Shown here one piece after another: positions 1-8,662 of a stretch of DNA of 44,027 nucleotides. The position numbers and the translations under genes were made by a program. This DNA is from JABISG01 sp963581435. Lineage in GTDB: Bacteria; Planctomycetota; Planctomycetia; Planctomycetales; Planctomycetaceae. The DNA lies in NCBI GenBank assembly GCA_963581435.1, contig CAUZOL010000016.1:1-44027 (forward strand), given 5' to 3'. The notes under the pieces are model-generated. The model searched no databases and was not told where the DNA came from. It saw nothing but the letters and a program-made list of their open reading frames with translations. Each line of letters opens with the position of its first letter. Position 1 is the stretch's first letter.

Positions 1-99
1 AGAAGTCGGTAATGCGCATTCAGAGATTCCATCGTCTCGACCTCGGAAATCTCCCATGATCCCGAGATCGATTCCACACGTCAAATCAAGCAGCACCCA

Positions 100-1290
100 C
101 TAAAATGCGCGAAGAACCATAATTTGGCCGAGGACCGCCGCAATGGGACCGCCAAAGGGAATGTCGCCGGTGAGCAATTCGTAAAGCATGACGCCGAGAC
201 TGTAGATGTCGCTGCGTGGTCCCGATCCGCCCAGTTCGCCGCTGACCTGCTCCGGCGACATGTAGGCGGGAGTGCCGAGGATGACGCCGTCTTGCGTGAT
301 CCGCGATTTGTCGCTGCCGTCGAGTCGGCGGGCGAGACCGAAGTCCATCACAATCGGTTCATTCTCACCGTCGATAATCACATTGCCCGGCTTCAAGTCG
401 CGATGGATGATGCCTTCTTTGTGCGCGTGGCCCAGGGCGCGTGCAAGCTTGCGAACCAATGCCGCCACTGTCCGCTCGGGGAGCTGTTTTCCCGTTTTGA
501 TGTACTGCGAGAGCATTCGCCCCTGGATGTAGGCCATGCTGATAAAGTGGCGGCCGTCGATTTCGCCGACGTCGAACACCGGGCAGATGTTCGGATGACG
601 CAGCGTCGCTGAGGATCTTGCTTCACTGTAAAATCGGCTCACCATTTCGTCAGCGCCGCTACCGTTGAATGTCGGTGTCTTGAGAGCCACCTTGCGTTGG
701 AGTTGCGAGTCTTCGGCCAGATACACCGTACCCATCGCCCCTTCGCCCAGTTGTTTCAGAATGCGGTAACGGCCGAACTGCTCGGGCATGTCGGCGGCCG
801 ACGACGATTTCTTCTCGGCGACGGAGTCACTGTTGGCAGCCGGGCGAACCGTTTCACAGACGGCGTGCTTCACAACGGCCGATGTATTTGCGGCGGGCCG
901 ATCACACAATTCGTTCAGCAAATCCAACTGGGTAGGAAATCGCTGTGCGAAGTCCTTTTTGTCAACCGGTGCATCGCATTGACGGCGGATGTCGATCTCG
1001 GTTTCGATCAGCTGCGCGACGGTTGTTTCCGGTTTTCGCAGTTCGGGGAAGCGATCGAGATAGTTCTCGACATTTCGTGGCCGAGAATTTCGCCAGCGGC
1101 GTTCCATGTCGATTTTGACGGCTTCGATGAGAGTTTGCCGCCGCATGTTGGTGCTGCCGGTTGGCAGGTTGGCGATTCGCTTTTCCAACTCTCCGTCGGT
1201 CCACGAGCGGTCGAACTCGAACAGCCACGACTCCATCTGTTCGACGTCGATATCGGACAATACGGTGGGAGCTTCAACCGGATTCGTCAT
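100..1290 (-). CDS. Ser/Thr protein kinase (Hanks type), C-lobe cut short
   Basis: Cytoplasmic Ser/Thr kinase of 396 residues. Residues 1-165 form a planctomycete-type N-terminal extension. The kinase domain starts near residue 173 with the glycine loop LGEGAMGTVY (181-190), followed by VALK with K204, HRDLKPGN (296-303, catalytic D298), DFG (316-318) and a SPE variant of APE (345-347). The frame stops at residue 396, just after the GDIPFGGP segment, so the last part of the C-lobe (about 60 residues: helices G to I) is missing. No continuation of the kinase was found in the other frames of the 99 bp left in the window. No transmembrane segment is visible. It lies 148 bp downstream of an ECF sigma gene on the same strand, a pairing common in Planctomycetota, where such kinases are thought to act with ECF factors. 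The ATG start is at 1290. Whether the truncated protein is active is uncertain. Confidence 0.9.
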   Translation of the reverse strand: MTNPVEAPTVLSDIDVEQMESWLFEFDRSWTDGELEKRIANLPTGSTNMRRQTLIEAVKIDMERRWRNSRPRNVENYLDRFPELRKPETTVAQLIETEIDIRRQCDAPVDKKDFAQRFPTQLDLLNELCDRPAANTSAVVKHAVCETVRPAANSDSVAEKKSSSAADMPEQFGRYRILKQLGEGAMGTVYLAEDSQLQRKVALKTPTFNGSGADEMVSRFYSEARSSATLRHPNICPVFDVGEIDGRHFISMAYIQGRMLSQYIKTGKQLPERTVAALVRKLARALGHAHKEGIIHRDLKPGNVIIDGENEPIVMDFGLARRLDGSDKSRITQDGVILGTPAYMSPEQVSGELGGSGPRSDIYSLGVMLYELLTGDIPFGGPIAAVLGQIMVLRAF

Positions 1291-1438
1291 ACCGACATTC
1301 CTTGAAAGTGGCCCGGCAGCGACTTCAGACTGCCTTTCAACAGGTGAATCGCAAAGGAGTTGCCGACATGTTACACGAAAACCGAGATATTTTCTAAATT
1401 CTCAGAATTGGCCTACTTGTGTTCGAAATTGACCAAAT

Positions 1439-2032
1439 TCACGGGTCGGAAAGGTCTTGCGGCAGGTTTCGTTCGAGACGTCGCTGCATTCCTGCGAGGA
1501 CGCGCGAGACGGTTTGCCGCGTGACGCCGATTGTTTCGGCGATTTCGCTGCGGCTGCGGCCTTCGAGCCGCAGAGTGAGAATCTGCGAATACTCGTCGGG
1601 CAGGCCGTTCAGAATCAACTCAATCTCATCAACCAATGCAGCCGCCTCGGCTGGCCCCGGTTCGGTTTCGATGGCTTGCGGCAGCCACTCGTGGATCGAG
1701 CCATGAACTTCCGCTTCAACGTCTCGCTTCTCGGCGGTGTGCCTTCGGGCTTCGGAGCGGACTTTGGCAAGTGTGATGGTGACCAGCAGCTGCCAGATTT
1801 CCACGGAATTGTGGATACGGAATTCGCCACGGGCACTGCGCTGGAAAAACGTGCGAAAGACCGACTGCACGATATCTTCGCCATCAACGCGGGCCGCCAG
1901 TTTATGGCTGAGGTTCTTTTCCGCCAAAGCGGCCAACCGCCGCGCATAACGGTCGAACAGCGATTGAGCAGCGTCTTGGTCGCCACCGCGCCATTGCGAG
2001 AGCAACTGATTTATGGACGTCGTTTGACTCAT
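1439..2032 (-). CDS. ECF RNA polymerase sigma factor
   Basis: Sigma-70 family factor of 197 residues with only regions 2 and 4, the ECF layout. Region 2 spans about 10-100, with the -10-recognition stretch around VDGEDIVQSVFRTFFQR (49-65). Region 4 spans about 133-185 and carries a helix-turn-helix in SRSEIAETIGVTRQTVSRVL (160-179). ATG start at 2032. The N-terminal GGDQDAAQSLFDRYARRL segment is typical of planctomycete ECF factors linked to Ser/Thr kinases, and the next gene downstream is such a kinase. No anti-sigma factor gene is adjacent, which fits control by phosphorylation rather than by a membrane anti-sigma, although that is inference. The sensor kinase gene lies 163 bp upstream on the same strand, so the three may form one signalling cluster. 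Confidence 0.93.
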   Translation of the reverse strand: MSQTTSINQLLSQWRGGDQDAAQSLFDRYARRLAALAEKNLSHKLAARVDGEDIVQSVFRTFFQRSARGEFRIHNSVEIWQLLVTITLAKVRSEARRHTAEKRDVEAEVHGSIHEWLPQAIETEPGPAEAAALVDEIELILNGLPDEYSQILTLRLEGRSRSEIAETIGVTRQTVSRVLAGMQRRLERNLPQDLSDP

Positions 2033-2195
2033 CGGCAGTTTCGACCCGGATGTTACGCTTCTCCGTCGCGGCCCTTCCTCCTGTCGGCCCCATTGTGCTG
2101 CAGTTCAAGACGAAATGCCAGTGTGTACTTTTCTGTATCACGGTGAGTCGGTTGGTGACTCAAGACGCCCAAGGGTTGACACCCTCGGTTCGCCC

Positions 2196-3962
2196 TCAAG
2201 CGGCGTTTTCGTCCTGCGGGTCATCATCAACGGTCGTGTCCGTCAAGGAATCGTCCAGGCCGCGTAGTGGCGCGGTGGCGTGTCCAAGGAATTCGGTGGC
2301 GAGGCCGGCGGGGGGTGGGTCAAATTGCATCGGCAGGCGGACGCGGAATGTGCTTCCCTTGCCGAATTCACTTTCGAGCAGCAATTCGCCGCCCAACAGT
2401 TTTGTCAGCTCTTTGACGATCGACAATCCCAGTCCGGTTCCGCCGTAGACGCGCGTCATGGTGTCGTGTTGGCCGGGTGCCGCCTTCCCCTGACGAAACT
2501 TCTCGAAAATCGTTTCCTGATCTTCCAACGCGATGCCGATCCCCGTGTCTTCAACCATCAGTTCAAGCAATTCGTCGTCGTACTTCCCAGCACGAACCTG
2601 GACACGGCCGCCTTCCGGCGTGAACTTGATGGCGTTTGAGAGCAGGTTGTTGAGAATCTGCTGTAACTTGCCGGGGTCCTGGAAAATGGGAGGCAATTCG
2701 GAATCGATGGCACAGGAAAGTTCAATGTTCTTTTTCAGCGCCATCGGCGTGATCGAGTCGGCCTGTCGTTGGACCAGATCGTCGAGGGAAAATTCAACAA
2801 TCTGCAATGCCATTTTACCGCTTTCGATCTTCGCCAGATCGAGCAGATCGTTAATTAACATCATCAATTCGCGGCCCGAGTTCTGAATGTTTTCGACGAA
2901 CCGTTTCTGTTTGTCGGTCAGGTTTTCTGCACCGGCGACGATATCGCTGAACCCAAGAATGCTGTTGAGCGGCGTGCGCAACTCGTGGCTCATGGTGGCC
3001 AGGAATTCGTCCTTCAGTTTATTCATTTCGTAAAGGCGAAGGTTGACGTGGGCCAGTTCATCAACTTTGCCATCGAGATCGTCGTTCACCTCGCGCAGTT
3101 CATCCTGCACGGTGGTGAGGTGGCGCAGCATACGGTTGAACGCGTGGCTTAACTCTTCAAACTCATCGCCCGTGCGGATGTCGGCCCGCAAATCGAGCAT
3201 GCCGCGGGCGATCTTGTCGCTCACATCTTTCAAGTGCAGTACCGGCTTGACGATGACGTAGCGGACAATGGCGTAGACTGCCAGCATGGCCAGCACGGTT
3301 GTCACAATAGCCGTCGTCCACAAAACGGCGTTGTTGATCGCCAGGACGCTTTGGGTTTTCTGCAAAGGCAGCGTCAATTTAACCATGCCGATGAGTTCGT
3401 CGTTGTTCAAGCCGGCTTCGTCACGATGTGCGTGGCAACTGCGACACGACTCGACGAGTACAACCGGCGCATAGTAGTTGTATTCGTTTGCGCCGGCGAC
3501 AAGATCAATCACCTCCGGCTCTTTGTCCTTCAGCCGCGCAAGAATCGCCTGCTCGTGCTCGTCCAGCGGGTAAAGAGCGTGCTGTGTTTCGTCGTCGGTC
3601 GCTGCGGAATCGTCGGATGCCGGTTTGCGTTCATCGACTTTGGGCGGACGGGCACGGGCGCGGTACAGAATGCCGCCGAGATTTTTCATGTCGGCCAGCT
3701 TCAAATCATCGTTCAGTAACTGCAGCTGCGTCTTTCGTTCCTCGTCATCTTCCAGCCACTCCCAATGCTTGCGGGCGACAACCGATGGCACCATCAGTTT
3801 CGCCATCGTCTTGTTCTGTTCTTCCACCAGTATCGCATTGAGTTGCGCGTAAATATAAAAACTGCCGCTGATCAATAGCATCAGCCCGCTGCCGAACAGA
3901 AAGCGGCACTTGCGTTCCAGGCTGGTTTCACCCAACAGCTTTTTGACGGTGCGGTACGACAT
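2196..3962 (-). CDS. Sensor histidine kinase with c-haem-like DUF3365/Tll0287 sensor domain and HAMP
   Basis: Membrane two-component sensor. Numbering from the TTG at 3980: transmembrane segment 27-47, periplasmic domain 48-213, second transmembrane segment about 219-246, HAMP about 242-293, coiled coil about 290-320, HisKA with phospho-acceptor H332 (SHELRTPLN), and HATPase_c with the N box (446-450), DTGIGI (478-483) and GGTGLGLS (513-520). The periplasmic domain contains CRSCH (C179, C182, H183), a covalent-haem motif, in the arrangement of DUF3365/Tll0287-like domains. A c-type haem would make this a redox, oxygen or NO sensor (inference). I prefer the ATG at 3962 (588 residues) to the TTG at 3980; neither has a strong Shine-Dalgarno. 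The C-terminal 45 residues are acidic with no receiver domain, and no response regulator gene is adjacent. Confidence 0.92.
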   Translation of the reverse strand: MSYRTVKKLLGETSLERKCRFLFGSGLMLLISGSFYIYAQLNAILVEEQNKTMAKLMVPSVVARKHWEWLEDDEERKTQLQLLNDDLKLADMKNLGGILYRARARPPKVDERKPASDDSAATDDETQHALYPLDEHEQAILARLKDKEPEVIDLVAGANEYNYYAPVVLVESCRSCHAHRDEAGLNNDELIGMVKLTLPLQKTQSVLAINNAVLWTTAIVTTVLAMLAVYAIVRYVIVKPVLHLKDVSDKIARGMLDLRADIRTGDEFEELSHAFNRMLRHLTTVQDELREVNDDLDGKVDELAHVNLRLYEMNKLKDEFLATMSHELRTPLNSILGFSDIVAGAENLTDKQKRFVENIQNSGRELMMLINDLLDLAKIESGKMALQIVEFSLDDLVQRQADSITPMALKKNIELSCAIDSELPPIFQDPGKLQQILNNLLSNAIKFTPEGGRVQVRAGKYDDELLELMVEDTGIGIALEDQETIFEKFRQGKAAPGQHDTMTRVYGGTGLGLSIVKELTKLLGGELLLESEFGKGSTFRVRLPMQFDPPPAGLATEFLGHATAPLRGLDDSLTDTTVDDDPQDENAA

Positions 3963-4055
3963 GGGGCGTTCAGAATTCAAACGGTCGAGATTTTACAGGT
4001 CGCGCCAACAGACGCTGCGTCAAGCTTATGAACTTGGGTGAGTGGCCGCGATAGC

Positions 4056-4125
4056 AACCCGAAGCGTAAGCGAGGAATTCTGCGAATTGCGGCTTCGTCT
4101 TCGCTGACGCTTCGGGTTACGATTC
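4056..4125. repeat. Palindromic repeat family B, copy 1
   Basis: Imperfect inverted repeat in the spacer between the histidine kinase start and the mutM stop. The left arm (4056-4075) begins AACCCGAAGCGTAAGCGAGG and the right arm (about 4099-4118) is its near reverse complement, ending CTTCGGGTTACG. A second copy with both arms sits at 12309-12383, and a related single arm at 35954. All copies lie between genes, as expected for REP-like elements. Confidence 0.8.
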
Positions 4126-4142
4126 TTCGATCTAGTCTTCCG

Positions 4143-4985
4143 TCATTTTCGTTGACATGCCGGGCAAAAGAAAGTCGATCGCTGGTTTTGCACAATGCGA
4201 AGTATGTGAGTCTTGCCGCAGGTCGGGCAGCGCTCGCCGTCGCGGGCGTAAACGCGGTGCTGATTCTGGTATCCGCCGTCCTGGTTCAAGGCATTGCGAT
4301 ACGTGCCGTCACCCAGCGTCGAACCTTCGGCACGAATCGCCTCTGTTAACACATGGCGAACCGCATCGGCCAATCGGCGAATTTGTCGCGGCTTCAATCG
4401 ATCGGCGGGACATTCCGGATGAATTCGGGCAGCGTGCAGGATTTCGCTGGCGTACAGATTTCCAATGCCAGCGACGAGTTTCTGATCGAGCAGGGCCGGC
4501 TTGATGGCGCGACCGGTCCGCGCACACTGCTCGCGCCATTCGGCTTCGTTGATTGTCAGCGCGTCGGGACCGAGCTTTGTCGGCCCGAGTTTCTCCAACA
4601 TTTCATCTTTGGAGAGCAACCGAATTGTTCCCAGCCCACGACGATCCCAAAACCAAAGTGATTGATACTCGCCGTCCCCCGCGAGTTGCCACTCGAATCG
4701 CAAGTGACCGCGATCCGGCGGATCGGACAGCAGCGTGATGCCGGTCATTCGCGGTTCGATGACAAACGAGTCGCCCGTCGATAACTCCAGTACCACCCGC
4801 TTCCCAATGCGGTGGACCTTGCTGATGACACTTCCGACGACGCGCCGCGAGATGCTGCGGACGGCCGGCTCGATGAGCATCGGCTTACACGAGCATCGGC
4901 AACGGCGGGCCGCTGTGATTTCGCGTGCTTCAATGTGCGGCCGGATGCCCCGGACCATCGTCTCCACCTCCGGCAGTTCCGGCAC
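4143..4985 (-). CDS. mutM: Formamidopyrimidine-DNA glycosylase (Fpg/MutM)
   Basis: Base-excision repair glycosylase/AP lyase that removes oxidised purines such as 8-oxoguanine. The 280 residues match the usual family length. The N-terminus MPELPEVET supplies the catalytic proline (after Met removal) and the following glutamate. K62 in the HRIGKR stretch matches the conserved lysine. AGIGNLYASEILH (172-184) forms the helix-two-turn-helix region. The C-terminal zinc finger has C253, C256, C274 and C277, with R269 in NQRS. The start is a GTG at 4985, preceded by GAGGGG at a good distance, and it is the only start that gives the essential N-terminal proline. It appears monocistronic, with the histidine kinase lying downstream on the same strand beyond a palindromic repeat. 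Confidence 0.97.
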   Translation of the reverse strand: MPELPEVETMVRGIRPHIEAREITAARRCRCSCKPMLIEPAVRSISRRVVGSVISKVHRIGKRVVLELSTGDSFVIEPRMTGITLLSDPPDRGHLRFEWQLAGDGEYQSLWFWDRRGLGTIRLLSKDEMLEKLGPTKLGPDALTINEAEWREQCARTGRAIKPALLDQKLVAGIGNLYASEILHAARIHPECPADRLKPRQIRRLADAVRHVLTEAIRAEGSTLGDGTYRNALNQDGGYQNQHRVYARDGERCPTCGKTHILRIVQNQRSTFFCPACQRK

Positions 4986-5464
4986 CGTCTTTTCCCCTCA
5001 ATTAGTGGATTTCTGCAGCAAATCGGGTGAATTGAACCGAAAATTACGTTTACAACAAAATCATCTGTTGAACTCCGAATCGGTCCTGCGTTTCACAGGG
5101 AGTGTATCAGTTGTTTGGACGCTGGCCCCATCGCGGGACCGGCAGACGCATTCTACCGACTGTTTGTGTTCTGTTGACCGCAGCAGTCCTGAAAACTGGG
5201 GACTTTCAGATTTTCCGAAATGTGCTTGACGTAGGCATAATAGGGGACGATGCTAGTAAATAGTGGATGCTCTCGTCCGGCAAGCTCGGTTGCTGACGGT
5301 TGTATGGGCAATGCAAAGCCAATCTGCCGGGTGTGCCGGTTTTAGAACCTGTGCGGCCGGTTTCAGGAAGTTCGTTCGTTCGAGATCAATCAACGTCAAT
5401 TACCGACGCGGTTTTCGCGGGCCTGGATGTGCGCGATTCGCAATCACAGGCAAAGGAGACGGAT
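4986..5464. other. Divergent intergenic region between mutM and the DUF1598 gene
   Basis: About 480 bp separate the divergent mutM and DUF1598 genes. A reading frame open from 5300 continues into the DUF1598 gene, but its first 55 codons look non-coding and lack a ribosome-binding site. TTGACG at 5226-5231 could be a -35 box, but no convincing -10 box follows at 16-18 bp. No palindromic element, RNA gene or riboswitch is recognised here. Confidence 0.5.
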
Positions 5465-7405
5465 ATGTCGAGGCAGACCCGGGGTGTTTCCAATCAAGCC
5501 AGCCGCAGTCGGTCAAAATCGGCGTTGATGCCGGTCATGGCAGCCGTCGGCTTGTTCGCCGTCGTTCTCGGCGCGGCCTTCTATGTGGCCGGTCAGTCCA
5601 ATTCCCCGGAAGCGCCGGGTGAAACGGCTCTGACACAACCGGAGACCCCATCGCCGTCCTCCGCCACAGAACCCGTCGCACCGCAGACAACAACGGCGGC
5701 GACAGAAGTTCCAACACCCGAAGTTGAAGTTGCAACAGCCGCGCCGCAGCCCGAGACGATTCAGTCGCCGCGAGATTTGGTCGAAGCCCAACTCGCATCC
5801 GGCGAATTCGGTCCGGCAATGGAAACGGCAAATGCCGTCGTCGATTTGAGCGAGCAGGCCCAACTGTTCCAACTCATCGCCGACGCCCAACTGGAAGCCG
5901 GCGATTTCGACGGCTCGCTCACCGCGATCCGCCGAATCTCGATTCCTCAGGAACGGGCCAGTGCACGAAGTCGCCGAGCCACGAGCCAGGCACTCGCCGG
6001 CGGTGGCGCCCAAGCCGACTTCGATTCGCTGATCGAACTCATCCAGCAGGAAACCAGCGGTCCGTGGATGGAAGTTGACGGAACCGGCGGAACCATCAGC
6101 GAATACGAAACGGGAGTCCGCGTCGATCCCAATGGCATGCTTCACCGCTTGACCAAAGAAGAACAGACCAACCGTCTCCAACAACTCGGAAATCTGGCAC
6201 GCGTCGCCGACCTGAATGAAGACATGGCTAGTGCCAGCGGATTGCGGCTCGTTTCGCTGACCCGCCTGGAACGCGAAGTCGCACGACGCTTGGCAGCCGG
6301 CGAACCGGTTGTCTCCACCATGAAACATCTGGCCGGCCTCTCGTCGGTTCAATACGTCTTCGTCTACCCGGAATCGGGTGAAATCGTTATCGGCGGTCCG
6401 GCAGAAGGCTGGCAGTACGATGCACGCGGTTTGCCTCGTGGAATCGAAAGCGGCCGACCGACATTGCAACTCGACGATCTGGTCACCGTTCTGCGAACAT
6501 TCGCTGGTGGCGGAGAAGGCTTCTTCAACTGCCTTATCGTTCCCCGTCAGGAAAACATGAAGGCCCTCGAAGAGCATGTTGCCAAGTCGAACAAACGTGG
6601 TCCATTGCCGGCCGGTGCAGCCGTCCGCAACTGGGTTCAGCGACTGGAAAATCTGCTGGGCGAACAGGATGTCGTCGTCAACGGCATCCCGCTCGACTCG
6701 CGAGCCGCTCGCGTCATCGTCGAAGCCGACTACCGCATGAAGTTGATCGGCATCGATCGCCTCAACGGTGGCGACATCCAAAGCTACTTCGATCTGCTGC
6801 CGAAAACCGGAGAAGCCGGTTCCAACGCAACCATCGGACTTCGATGGTGGATGCAAATGAAATACGACGCCGTGCTGCACAGTGCCGACCGCAACGTGTT
6901 TGAAGTGCAGGGTTCGTCGGTGCAATGCCTGTCGGAAGACGAAAAAATCACTGCCGATGGCAAACGAATTCACACCGGCAAGTCCAGCCCGACAAACCGC
7001 TTGTTCGCTCAGGAGTTCACCAACAAGTACGCACAGTTGGCCCAGGGCGATGTCGCCTTCGCCGACCTGCAGAACGTGATGGACCTCTCGCTGGTGGCCG
7101 CACTGATTAGCCATGAGCAACTGGACGACCGTGCGAATTGGAATCTCGGCGTGTTCGGCATGGGCGGCGAGTACAAGACGGCCCGTTTCGAGCCGCCGAA
7201 AACCGTCCCGTCGGCCGCGAAGCACCGCGTCTATAAAGGCAAAGACATTGTCGTCCAGGTTGCCGGTGGTGTCCGTGCCGATCTGATGGCGGTCGTGAAG
7301 GACGACAACATCGTCCGCATGTCACCCCGTCTCGACAGCGTTGCCACACGAGGCAAAGCCCCGCAGCTGCCCCACGGCCGCTGGTGGTGGGACGCTGTCA
7401 AATAA
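5465..7405 (+). CDS. Membrane-anchored DUF1598-type protein of unknown function
   Basis: Protein of 646 residues starting at the ATG at 5465, chosen because AAAGGAGA lies about 7 bases upstream; the frame is open further back to 5300. A basic N-terminus precedes one transmembrane segment (about 22-42), so most of the protein is outside the cytoplasm. Next come a Pro/Thr/Glu-rich linker (about 45-95), a helical TPR-like region (about 97-200), and a long conserved C-terminal region (about 220-646) with stretches such as YVFVYPESGEIVIGGPAEGW-type beta strands and YDAVLHSADRNVFEVQG. The C-terminal region resembles the planctomycete DUF1598 family; that assignment is from memory of the family. Its function is unknown. 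A strong intrinsic terminator follows at 7437, so it is probably transcribed alone. A 570-codon frame on the opposite strand is a codon-bias shadow. Confidence 0.82.
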   Translation: MSRQTRGVSNQASRSRSKSALMPVMAAVGLFAVVLGAAFYVAGQSNSPEAPGETALTQPETPSPSSATEPVAPQTTTAATEVPTPEVEVATAAPQPETIQSPRDLVEAQLASGEFGPAMETANAVVDLSEQAQLFQLIADAQLEAGDFDGSLTAIRRISIPQERASARSRRATSQALAGGGAQADFDSLIELIQQETSGPWMEVDGTGGTISEYETGVRVDPNGMLHRLTKEEQTNRLQQLGNLARVADLNEDMASASGLRLVSLTRLEREVARRLAAGEPVVSTMKHLAGLSSVQYVFVYPESGEIVIGGPAEGWQYDARGLPRGIESGRPTLQLDDLVTVLRTFAGGGEGFFNCLIVPRQENMKALEEHVAKSNKRGPLPAGAAVRNWVQRLENLLGEQDVVVNGIPLDSRAARVIVEADYRMKLIGIDRLNGGDIQSYFDLLPKTGEAGSNATIGLRWWMQMKYDAVLHSADRNVFEVQGSSVQCLSEDEKITADGKRIHTGKSSPTNRLFAQEFTNKYAQLAQGDVAFADLQNVMDLSLVAALISHEQLDDRANWNLGVFGMGGEYKTARFEPPKTVPSAAKHRVYKGKDIVVQVAGGVRADLMAVVKDDNIVRMSPRLDSVATRGKAPQLPHGRWWWDAVK

Positions 7406-7436
7406 GCGACACGCCTTCAGTTTTCACAGACCAACC

Positions 7437-7472
7437 AACGGTCGCGACGATTTTCGTCGCGGCCGTTTTTTT
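7437..7472 (+). terminator. Rho-independent terminator of the DUF1598 gene
   Basis: A GC-rich stem of about 14 bp (AACGGTCGCGACGA pairing with TCGTCGCGGCCGTT, one G-U wobble) with a very short loop is followed by a run of seven T. It lies 32 bp after the stop codon at 7405 and points in the direction of that gene. Confidence 0.88.
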
Positions 7473-7681
7473 GTTGATTCAGATTGCAGTTGTCGGCGCA
7501 CTGCACCAACCTTTTCGAAGTCTCGGTCTTTGTGACGAGCGGCCACCCCAGGCGGTCGATCTTGGCGGCCGTTTCAAAACTCCAACTCGCTCTGAGAGAG
7601 GGTTGTTGTCTCGTGCACCGGCCGCCCTCACCCTGCTTCAATCCCCCACCGGGAAGAGGGGTCTTGATGCGTTCTGTTTTT

Positions 7682-8530
7682 CTATGCCGCGCGACGTTTT
7701 GGCCGCAACGCCCGCTGTCCGGCAATCTGGGCCAGTTGGCGCCAAGCCGTTTTCAAGTGAAGTTTGGGTGCGGTGGACGCATCGAGATACGCCTTCAGCA
7801 ACCGCAGCCGATCGGCGTTCGAAATCGCCGCTAACTCACGGGAACTCAATTCCAGTCGCGAGAGATTACAAAATCGCTGATGCCAACTTAACCGTCGAAA
7901 ATGATGCTGGGCGCCGTCCAGATCGATCACGAAGGGTTCGACACCAGACGCTGTTTTTCTGAGCAGCAGATTCGTCGCCTTCAAGTCGCGATGACTGATC
8001 TGCGCCTCGTGCATTCGAGCAATGAGTTCGCCAATACTTCTGGCGGCGGCGTGCGTAAATGACCGCCGCGTTGTTGACGTGAATTGGCTCAACGACAACG
8101 CGACCTGCCTGAGATTCCGCGCACCGTCAACCCATTCGATGGCGAGATACGCTTCGACGCCAATTTGGTACCAGCGTGGCACAATGACCGCGAGCGGACG
8201 TGGCGTGGTGATATTGTGTTCGAGCAGTTGCCGTCCGAGCCGCCAGGTTTTCAGTTGCCGATTGGTTCGGAACATACCGGTGAGTACCTTCCACCAATTG
8301 CGACGGCGGACGCGTTTGTAGGCGGCCGAAATCCGCCGGTTCTCGACGGGGAATTCTGTGCGAACCAACAGCGCCGTCCCCCCCACTTTCACCGTCTCGT
8401 GGACGTTGGTCCGCAGCGGCATATCGGGAAAATCGATGAGCCGAATCAAGCAGGCCCGAGAAAACCCGGCGACGGCATAGCCGACTCCGCGAGGTCGTCT
8501 GAGTTGGTAGGTAGGTTCGTTCATGGGCAT
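7682..8530 (-). CDS. Lipopolysaccharide kinase-like protein (Kdo/WaaP family)
   Basis: Small-molecule/lipid kinase of about 282 residues related to WaaP and KdkA, which phosphorylate the inner core of lipopolysaccharide. Visible kinase features are VKVGGTALLVRTEF near the nucleotide site, the catalytic loop SHRDLKATNLLL and the metal-binding VIDLDGA (in place of DFG). The longest frame starts at 8728, but its first 66 codons run through a repeat element (8663-8884) and give a peptide shared with another spurious N-terminus near 12.2 kb, so I start at the ATG at 8530; 8524 is an alternative ATG. The gene is convergent with the DUF1598 gene. The 276-bp spacer after that gene holds its terminator and otherwise nothing recognised. 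Planctomycetes make lipid A, so an envelope role is plausible. Confidence 0.85.
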   Translation of the reverse strand: MPMNEPTYQLRRPRGVGYAVAGFSRACLIRLIDFPDMPLRTNVHETVKVGGTALLVRTEFPVENRRISAAYKRVRRRNWWKVLTGMFRTNRQLKTWRLGRQLLEHNITTPRPLAVIVPRWYQIGVEAYLAIEWVDGARNLRQVALSLSQFTSTTRRSFTHAAARSIGELIARMHEAQISHRDLKATNLLLRKTASGVEPFVIDLDGAQHHFRRLSWHQRFCNLSRLELSSRELAAISNADRLRLLKAYLDASTAPKLHLKTAWRQLAQIAGQRALRPKRRAA

Positions 8531-8662
8531 CGCAAAGCGCTCTCGGAGCGGCTGGACAGTAAGTGGCGTTTGCCAAAAGCGGCGGCATTCTAGCCGGACA
8601 ATCTGATTTCGCAAACCCCGCCTCACACGCTGTTTCGCGATTGACGCACAACGAACTATGAA

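Noticed and set aside
1..99. Possible start of another minus-strand gene at the left edge (ATG at about 32)
   Set aside because: Only ten codons are visible, without a ribosome-binding site or motif.
5513..7225. 570-codon open frame on the minus strand opposite the DUF1598 gene
   Set aside because: It is antisense to a gene with a ribosome-binding site, signal anchor and terminator. Its protein has no recognisable domain and the pattern fits codon-bias shadowing.
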